Source: Cerrena zonata (taxonomy: Eukaryota > Basidiomycota > Agaricomycetes > Polyporales > Cerrenaceae). From it: a stretch of DNA of 64,000 nt. Positions 56,961-64,000 of this stretch are shown piece after piece. Both the position numbers and the translations under genes were made by a program. The stretch is from assembly GCA_038087015.1 (NCBI GenBank), contig JASBNA010000005.1, positions 1,550,001 to 1,614,000 of the forward strand. Direction: 5' to 3'. The notes beneath the pieces were generated by a model, which saw nothing but the letters and a program-made list of their open reading frames with translations, ran no database searches and was not told the DNA's origin. Position 1 is the first letter of the stretch; each line of letters opens with the position of its first letter.

Positions 56961-58497
56961 AGCACCACTTCTGTGGACTCGTCCGAACGAACATAATCAC
57001 AGCACCGAACACTGGCACTCACAGTCCGTAACATATGTGAAGTGAGTAGTGTCTCTAGCCCTTGAGTGTACCTGAATGGTGAGCTCTTAGATGCTAATAT
57101 CAACTTTACTACGTGTGCAATCACTGCCATGTCTACAGGAATGGTTTCGTCGACCCCATGAAACTAATCACAATAACTTGAAGAACGCGTAAATATTGTC
57201 ACCTACTCTCACAAGTCGAGTGATAATGACAACGTTTATCATCTACCAAATCCGTAATCCTTCCGGTTGCTCTGTACCAGGCATCGTAGCCAGCAATACG
57301 TACCCTTCCTTACCATTACCCGAATTCCCCGACAACCCATCGTAAGTTCTACTTCATTTGTAACGGAATGATGACCATTATGGGAAGAAAGGACCTAACA
57401 GGACTTAATCTTGCGCAGAACCATCGTCAGAAAGAAATTGAGGACGCAATTAGTGAGTAGACTAATCATGAACGACTCAATAAATGGATTGTGTTCAGCG
57501 TCAGAGAAATCGCGGAGAACGAGGATATCAATGCAAGAGGTACTTATCCTGGAGGACATTTGAGTTGGTGATAAAAGTAATGGTTGGAATTCGGAGTCAT
57601 GCATATTCTGATGAATCGACAAGGTGGGCGGGTGCGAACTCAGCCCAGCATGATCGACTTGTGCTTAGGAAGGTCATATTATCAACAACGCGGGCTAGTG
57701 GGCCAAGAGAGCCGACCTGCGTGAACCCTTCAAACCAAACTCAAATTATTATTATTGCATGTACGATAATTTTGTCGACGTGTCTATGTTTATCAAGTAT
57801 CTCTATATTATATTTTTACATTCAATTCCGGGTAAGTAGAATATCGGACTTCAAGAGAAAATGTGCATCTTATTGAGCTGTTCACAAGTGTGAGCATCGC
57901 GATATCTTCTCTGACAGAAATGCTCATTGCGTACTGCTGTACTTGTGAAATTTGAACTTCGTGCCGTTGGTTTCGTCCCCGCACAGAGGAGGAATATTTA
58001 TCTCAGGGACTGCGGAAAAGTTGGTGCCGGAGTGAGTGAGTGAGTGAGTGTATAATTTAGGCACACAAGCAATCTAAACGCTCGTGCCTCGACGTTCTAA
58101 CGACTACATGTATGACTACGATAGCTACTTAGATGGGCATAGACAGTACTACCAACAACCAATTCCAATTGAACCAATAATCCTTTTTAATCCATCCCAT
58201 CAGACATCATCACTCGTCCTGCTACACAGATGAAAACCCGTAGGAAAAATTGTCTGGCTAGCACATCGAATATAAATGACTCTGTTGTACATATATGCCA
58301 AAGTCGCGTTAAAAACTCTCAAGCAATCAAAACCCAGTGGGAAAAATGTTGCAAGTTGGAGAAAAGCATAACTTGGATGTACCCATGGTCCCTGTGGTAT
58401 CATGGTCGTTTCAGTGACCGATGATAGGCTGGATCAGATTGGCATTAGTGTCAGTATACACTGTATACCGTCCTGTAACATACCGCAATTCGGTTTT
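56961..58497. other. Gene-poor DNA between the two repeats
   Basis: No recognisable gene. A GTGA/GAGT microsatellite (five units) is at about 58032-58052, next to a short module similar to the repeat border (GGGACTGCGGAAAAG). Frames at 57484-57876 have no known domain. Confidence 0.45.
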
Positions 58498-59190
58498 TTA
58501 AGCATGCCAGTAAGCGTCTAGCTCTGCATATTGTTCTGCGGTCCGTATCTCCAATAGTGGAGTAAGCTCAAGGATGTCAAAAACATCCGCCACAAAGCCC
58601 GCAACATGTCCCAGTGTCTCCTTACAGGTAAGAGCCTGTATCAATAGAGCCAGATGATGGTCATGGTGGGGTGTCTGCTATGTCGTATGTGGCAGTAGCC
58701 CCGCTATCAACGAGACAAACCATGTACGACAGTCATTGAGGTACGCTGAGGAGACACATTCCAATAGGACATGTGCTTTATCCTCAACCACCCCTTGTCG
58801 TTGACAGATGCGGCAAATCCTCTATTCCCGCGGAGTCTGTTCCCTTCATAACCTCTCGATTGCAATAGCGTGCTCACCCACTAGTAGCCGGGTAAGAGCT
58901 CTTCAATGCTTGAGTATTGGGATTTCCAGATACATCCTGAATAGGAGTACATGTTTCCGTGGGAACCTAATGCTCTCTCCGGGAGGATTGAGGCGAAATT
59001 GGAGCGGGGGCAACTGCGTACCGCCAGATCAACTGTCTGTTGCAAGTGGCTTGATCAGCAGCGCGCTTTTCACACATCCGATGGCTTCATTAGTGGAATC
59101 CACAGTTGGCCATTCGGCATATGAGAACTCGACGGGTACAGGGGGGCGTCGGAGCGCATGCTTAAGATCTGAAAGCCATGAGACATGACC
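58498..59190 (-). pseudogene. Decayed C-terminal end of a retrotransposon reverse transcriptase
   Basis: On the minus strand one frame with several stops reads SWLSDLKHALRRPPVPVEF and SYAEWPTVDSTNEAIGCVKS, then RALTRLLVGEHAIAIERL, a zinc-finger-like RICRICQRQGVVEDKAHVLL with ECVSSAYLNDCRTW, and a tail ending LELTPLLEIRTAEQYAELDA. This order (thumb-like region, CxxC...H...C finger, conserved tail) is that of fungal retroelement reverse transcriptases with a zf-RVT-like end. At least five in-frame stops and one frame change make it inactive. The polymerase core is not present in the window. Confidence 0.65.
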
Positions 59191-59244
59191 GTTGATTGCG
59201 AGTCAGAAACGCCTCTTTTTACAGGCTCCTCCTGTAGACTATCA

Positions 59245-61032
59245 TCTTCCATGCCCTCCCCAGGAACCTATAAAAGAAGACCAGTGGATTAGTAAGGACT
59301 ACACTCGGAGCTCGAGGTTTGGTCGTTTAATTTTATCCCCTGCAAGTCACAGTCGACTGTCTTGAAGTTGAGGATTACTTACCCCGAGGCACGGTGAGCT
59401 GTCCTCCTCGAGAAGAAGGAGTGAGTGCGTGGGATGTGGATGGATGGGGGAAAATGGGGGAAGGGAATGAGGATGAGCTGAAGCGAAGGGAGGAATATGA
59501 GGTGAGGGGTGAGCGGGTGAATGTGTAAAAGAGATGGGGAGGGAGTTGAACAATAATGAGATAGGTGGAGAAGATGGCGAAGGAGGATGATATACGGAAG
59601 AGGTGGGAGAGGGAGAGGAATCAGTATGTGAGAAATGGGGAAGCAGATGAGTGGGTGAGAAATGTAGGAGAGGTGGAGGGATGTATGTGAGAGAAAGGGG
59701 AGGAAGGAGCGGATGAGGAATGGAATGGGGGAGGAAGGGGAGGTAGAAAGGGATAGATGGTGTATAGGGGTGGGAGGAAGTGCGAGGAAGTGAGGAAGTG
59801 AAAGAGTAGGGAGAGTGGTGAAGGATGAGATGTATGAGGAGAGTGTGTATAAGAATGTGTGATGAGGGTGAGTGAGGAGGGTACGAAGGGTGGAGGGAGG
59901 GAAGAGTGAAAGGAGTAGATGAGGAATGGGGAGTGGGGAGTATGAGGGGTAGGAAGGAAAGGAAGGTGTGAGGAAGTGTGAGGAGGCGAAAGGGTGGCGG
60001 GAGTATATGGGGAATGGTGTGGATATGAGAGAGCGTAAGGCATGAGAAAAGGGTGGGGGGATGAGGTGAGAAGATTGATGCAGCGTGATAAGATGATGTG
60101 GATGTGAGCGAGCAGACGGAGGAGGAAGGTGTGAGAGGTGAATTATGGGATAGAGATGCAAGCGTGGGAGGGATGAGGAATGGGACGAGGGATGAGGGAG
60201 TGTGAGGGGCGGGGCGGCGTGAGGAGAATGTGAGATGGATGGGGGGACTGAGGGATGGCAGGTGAGAAATGGAGTGAGGGTAGGGAGGGTAGAGTAGATA
60301 GCGGCGGGGTAAGCAGTGAGAAAGCAGTAGGAGTGAGAGTGGGGAAGAGGAGCAAGGCAAGAGTGAGTGCTGCGAGCGGTCGGAGTGACTGAAGAAAACG
60401 ACAAGCAACGAGAGACGGCGAGAATCTATGGACGAGCAGGGAGAAGAGTGATAACGAGTAGGGAAAGTCGGACTAGTGAATGCAAGATCTAGAGAAGTTG
60501 AAGTGTGTGAGAGGCAGACAGGAATGTATATACCGAATGAGATGGAGGAGTGAGTATGAGTCTGAGTGTTGAGAAGATTGGCGTGCAGGTATTGAAGGTT
60601 TCAGTTGACAGACGCGAGAGCCCGAGAGCGAGAGGGTTTGAAGAGTAAGGTAAGTGTCTTCGAAACTTATAAACGTAGAGGAGGTCGGATAATGTGGGCG
60701 GGTCGGTTGCGGAAGGTGGATAGTGGATGGTATCCGAGCGAAGTTATCCTTGTGCTTGAAGACGATAAAAATGCTATGGCGGTGAAAGAGATGAAATACG
60801 ACGAGAGAAAGAACAAGAGAAAAAGAAAGGACATACCACACAGGAATGAGAAAGGTAAGAGGAGGCGAGATACATAGATGGTGGTGGGAGGAGGTCAAGG
60901 GCGGATTGAAGTTCGGATTCACGGGCAGGCAGTCTTATACGACGGAGGCTGCCTGCTTGTGTCAGCAAAGTTAAACCAACATACCTTCCTAAAACGGAAT
61001 GCTTTTCAACAAGGCTGCACGTGGCGGTTGCC
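59245..61032 (+). repeat. Direct repeat, copy 2, with a long purine-only strand
   Basis: Same arrangement as 55335-56960: CCTCCCCAGGAACCTATAAA, AGGTTTGGTCGTTTAATTTT, TTGAAGTTGAGGATTACTTA, about 1 kb of A/G-rich plus strand (59410-60450), and the end segment TGCTTGTGTCAGCAAAGTTA and AACAAGGCTGCACGTGGCGG. The flanks match well by eye; the purine-rich core is similar in composition but drifts in order and length. Overlapping minus-strand open frames of 341 and 353 codons are rejected as genes. Confidence 0.75.
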
Positions 61033-61294
61033 TTCCCAAAATGGACATTCCGAATAACCAATCACCGGTCACCACCCGCGGTCAGGGATCGACTATCATC
61101 CCACCTTTGTCCGCATATGGTCAGCTACAGAGACTACGGTGCTACTACCCTTTAGTTGATAATATCTTTAGCTCATTCTACAAAACATCTTATCATCACA
61201 CGTTAGTAATTTCAACACCAACAGAAGAGATTCTTGGCTATACAGTGTCTAATACCTATCGCTACAGATAAAACACGGAGACTTAGTTTTAATG

Positions 61295-64000
61295 TTATAC
61301 AACATTACTTCTTAGTGAAGACAATTTAGGGTTCCAATCCCGCTTAACCAGATCGGGTTTAGTAACCTTGTCCAAAGGATCAACCTGCCTTTGTTTTTCA
61401 TACTCCTCCATTCGGGCTGCCCAACCGCCATCGGTTGTTTCAGCTCCCTCGTCATCTATTGACTTTTTCTTCCAAATCTCATCGACGGCTTGCTTGAGCT
61501 CCTCAGCGAAGTCAATGATTTCTTGTTGCAAGGTCAGACCTTCCTCGCGATGCTCTTCCGTGAACTGGAAAAGATGAGGGAGTAGCGATGTCGCTTCGTC
61601 TGCGAATACAGTAAATATTAATTCCTTAGATAAGTGAAAGGACATGATCTTACTTTGGGTCGTGTTGAACCGAGTGACAAGTTTGGACACGGACTTCAGG
61701 AGGTATTCTTCTTCATCAACAGTGCCCTTTCGGCCTGAGCCGACCTTTCGTTCCATTTTTCTCTTAGAACGAGAGCTGCGCCTGAGATAGATGGGTTAGT
61801 GATGAGTATAGGCGCAGTGAAGCGTTCATTTACTTTGACGACGCCTTGGATGCGGTAGAGGGTGCTTGAGTGTATCGAGTGAATGTTGTTGGTGCCATCG
61901 AAATGTCCGTCATGACATCAACGTTGTGAAGATCGGTATCTTCGACGCCATAGAACGAATCTAGAGATATATAATATTCAGCACTGTACATGATGACGGA
62001 TTGTTCTGTCAAGTTACCAGGCTCTTCGACCTTCTTAATGCGTAGCTCCCGCAGTCGTTGGACTTGCTTGCGCAACTGCTCACGCATCTCACCAAGGTCT
62101 TCGGATAACTGACCTCGGCTCTCTAAGGCCGCTGGATGGACAACCTCCTCGACTAATTCAGCAGAAGAGTTCAACGCAATCTTCAAACTCGTGTCAATAT
62201 GATAGATACATATCAGCAGATACATTGCAACTTACAATGCGACGTGCTTCGGAGAAAAGATTGCCTTCGACGAAAGCAATAACTGCATGTCGGACATCTT
62301 TGGCATAGTCCAATAAAATACGTGCAGCATCTGCAAAACGTTTCTTGGATGACAAATCCTCTGGACCAATCCTTAAATAGGTTGAGCAGGTGATGAACGT
62401 AGGACATACCAGCCAATCGGTACGCTGTGGCGCTAAGATCCTCCTCTGGTACACTTTCTTCAACTGCAATCTGGAAAAGCTCCCGCCAGTCGAGTGATTT
62501 CTCATAGGCAATCATAGCCTTGCTTGACTTGCGAGCTTCCCTGAACACTACAGAATCATGAGTAAGAATCATAGACGAAGTGAAATCACTTACCGAACCC
62601 GGCCTCGCGGAATTCTCGACGCTCGAATAGCCAATCGCCGTATATGTCAAGAACAGTCTGCAAGACGAAGTGATGAGTTAGGCGGATTTGAGTAAACAAT
62701 ATGGAATACCTACTTCGTAATGTTCGGTACCACGCCAAATAGCGAGCGCAGCATCGTAAAGTCGATGTTTCTCAACGTAGGCCAACGCTTCGTCAAAGCG
62801 TTCGAGACCGGCTTGGTCGAGATCTCTAAGAGCCTTTTCGTGACGCTTTAGATGATCATCAATCCTGAACCGTTGATAGTATTTGTCTAGGGCCCGAAGC
62901 TCTCGCAAGAATGGAAGATATTCCCTTGGGTCCTACAGCGGAATCACTAACCGTACCATATAATGAATGTGCACTAGTACATACCTTCTGTGCATGTTGC
63001 GCAATCATGAGGACTAGTGAGAAGTCGTACATACCGAGTGCAGTATCGAACAGCTTGTCTGCGTCCACCAAAAAGATAACATATCTCACAGCATCTTCGA
63101 CGAGTTCTGGTTCAGTCTCTGTATGGATGATAGGGTGGACGGTCAGAATGATCGTAAATAACAATAATTGAGCAAACGCCTTACCACGCAGACGCAACAA
63201 GAGAGCCAATGCAGACTCGTGGTCCGATGGGCGTTTCACAACGTGTGCCGTCAGTATTGAATTGACGTATTTTTTCATATCTTTCTTCTCTAATTCTATC
63301 CGGATACCGTCGCATACTTGGGAGACCACCTCTGATGGCAGATTACCTTGACCGATAGTCGTGAGGAAGAGGTTTATATAGTCGACATCATCGACTTGTT
63401 CAATGAAAAGAGACAAGTCATCCAAAAATGTCTGCTTGTCATGTTCAACAAAGACGTTCAGGTCAATGCGATGTCGTCTGCATGCAGCGAACGCCTTTGC
63501 GTACTGCTTTCTGTAATGTTATCAAGCATTATTAGACAACACCATATAAATGATATAAACAACACCCACTGGTTGAAGTCTTGCTTCACGATTTGCATAA
63601 CAAGTGGACGAGGGTAGATGGTTTCCAAGTTTCCTCGAGGCATCTGAAGGACCAAGCTCATCGTACTGGGAACTGCTGTGACTATACGAGAACCTCGTTC
63701 TACCCTCCGAGACTCCCAGTCAGGTATAGACGAGCTGGTATCCGATGCTTTCAGGAGGCTTTCGAGGGCCTCGAGAGGCGCAAACTGGGCGACATGGGCG
63801 GCGGTTGTGAATACCAAGAATCCCGATGCGACAAAGAATGAGTTGACATTGGAAGCCAAGGTTCGCGATGTCTGAGTATTCGCGACATGCAGCTTGTTGT
63901 TCTTTGACAGACCAACATAAAGTTGATCTTCCGTTGTTAAATTCACACATTGGGCATCCGGACAAAATTCGGGTAGCTTGGCTGATGGGAGGAAAATTTT
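61295..64000 (-). CDS. ELP1: Elongator complex subunit 1 (C-terminal part, runs off the right edge)
   Basis: Minus strand, partial at its 5' end; about 900 residues in about ten exons are visible. Elp1 (IKI3 family) is the scaffold of Elongator, which modifies wobble uridines of tRNAs. Recognisable segments in order: LPSAKLPEFCPDAQCV at the edge, GNLETIYPRPLVM, NVFVEHDKQTFLDDLSLFI, DLDQAGLERFDEALAYVEKH, RLYDAALAIWRG, KSSKAMIAYEKSLDWRELFQ, AARILLDYAKDVRHAVIAF, then a basic stretch MERKVGSGRKGTVDEEEYLL (the region that in yeast binds tRNA) and the final KRDWNPKLSSL to a TAA at 61295-61297. The alpha-solenoid repeats match the family; the WD40 half lies outside. Introns interrupt each helical block at short intervals. 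Confidence 0.9.

Noticed and set aside
58032..58052. CRISPR-like or regulatory repeat array
   Set aside because: It is a simple GTGA microsatellite; units are contiguous without spacers, and the organism is a eukaryote.
59347..60408. Two overlapping minus-strand open frames of 341 and 353 codons
   Set aside because: They lie wholly in the pyrimidine-rich strand of a repeat, where stop codons are rare by composition. The predicted proteins are almost only Ser, Pro, His, Leu, Thr and Phe, and two frames are open at once.

Overview
This window is from a filamentous fungal nuclear genome, very probably an agaricomycete (mushroom-forming basidiomycete). Protein-coding genes are dense and intron-rich, with introns mostly of 50-65 bases, GT-AG borders and CTNAY-like branch sites. 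Several families are typical of that group: an agglutinin-type lectin fused to a cysteine-protease-like domain, a DUF6535 membrane protein, an F-box/LRR protein, a BTB protein and a Ure2p-like glutathione transferase. All exon structures here were derived by hand from reading frame, splice consensus and family motifs, not from transcripts.

Layout. 1-8.7 kb: the tail of an unidentified gene, a GPI-anchored cupredoxin-like wall protein, an intron-containing tRNA-Gln, a 19-exon secreted alpha-L-fucosidase (GH29) with two micro-exons, and an F-box/LRR gene. 9.1-13.4 kb: a chimerolectin gene followed by a decayed GST gene. 14.3-22.8 kb: a BTB-like gene, a CHY zinc-finger gene with a five-base first coding exon, a Ser/Thr-rich single-pass membrane protein, a 58-residue membrane peptide gene and a membrane-anchored J protein. 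23-29.5 kb (all minus): an unknown protein, a kinase-like protein with a DFE instead of DFG motif, and an F-BAR/SH3 cytokinesis-type protein. 30.8-35.7 kb: an inverted second copy of the lectin-GST block, in which the GST gene is longer and less damaged but the lectin is reduced to a 5' stub, with an unrelated membrane-protein gene sitting inside the block.

36-54 kb: a large acidic membrane protein, a TKL-like protein kinase, a DH-BAR Rho guanine-nucleotide exchange factor, a Pus9/Rib2-type RNA pseudouridine synthase, a multipass membrane protein, a DUF6535 protein and the splicing factor CWC15. 55-61 kb is gene-poor: two direct copies of a 1.6-1.8 kb repeat with a strikingly purine-only strand flank a decayed reverse-transcriptase remnant. 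61.3-64 kb holds the C-terminal part of Elongator subunit ELP1, which runs off the right edge.

Most genes are unrelated housekeeping or accessory neighbours rather than a pathway. The F-BAR protein and the DH-BAR RhoGEF both belong to families acting in cell polarity and septation, but nothing shows coordinated control. The most notable structure is the inverted lectin-GST duplication (arms about 4.3 and 4.9 kb, spacer about 17.4 kb), whose two arms have decayed in complementary ways: each arm keeps one gene in better condition.
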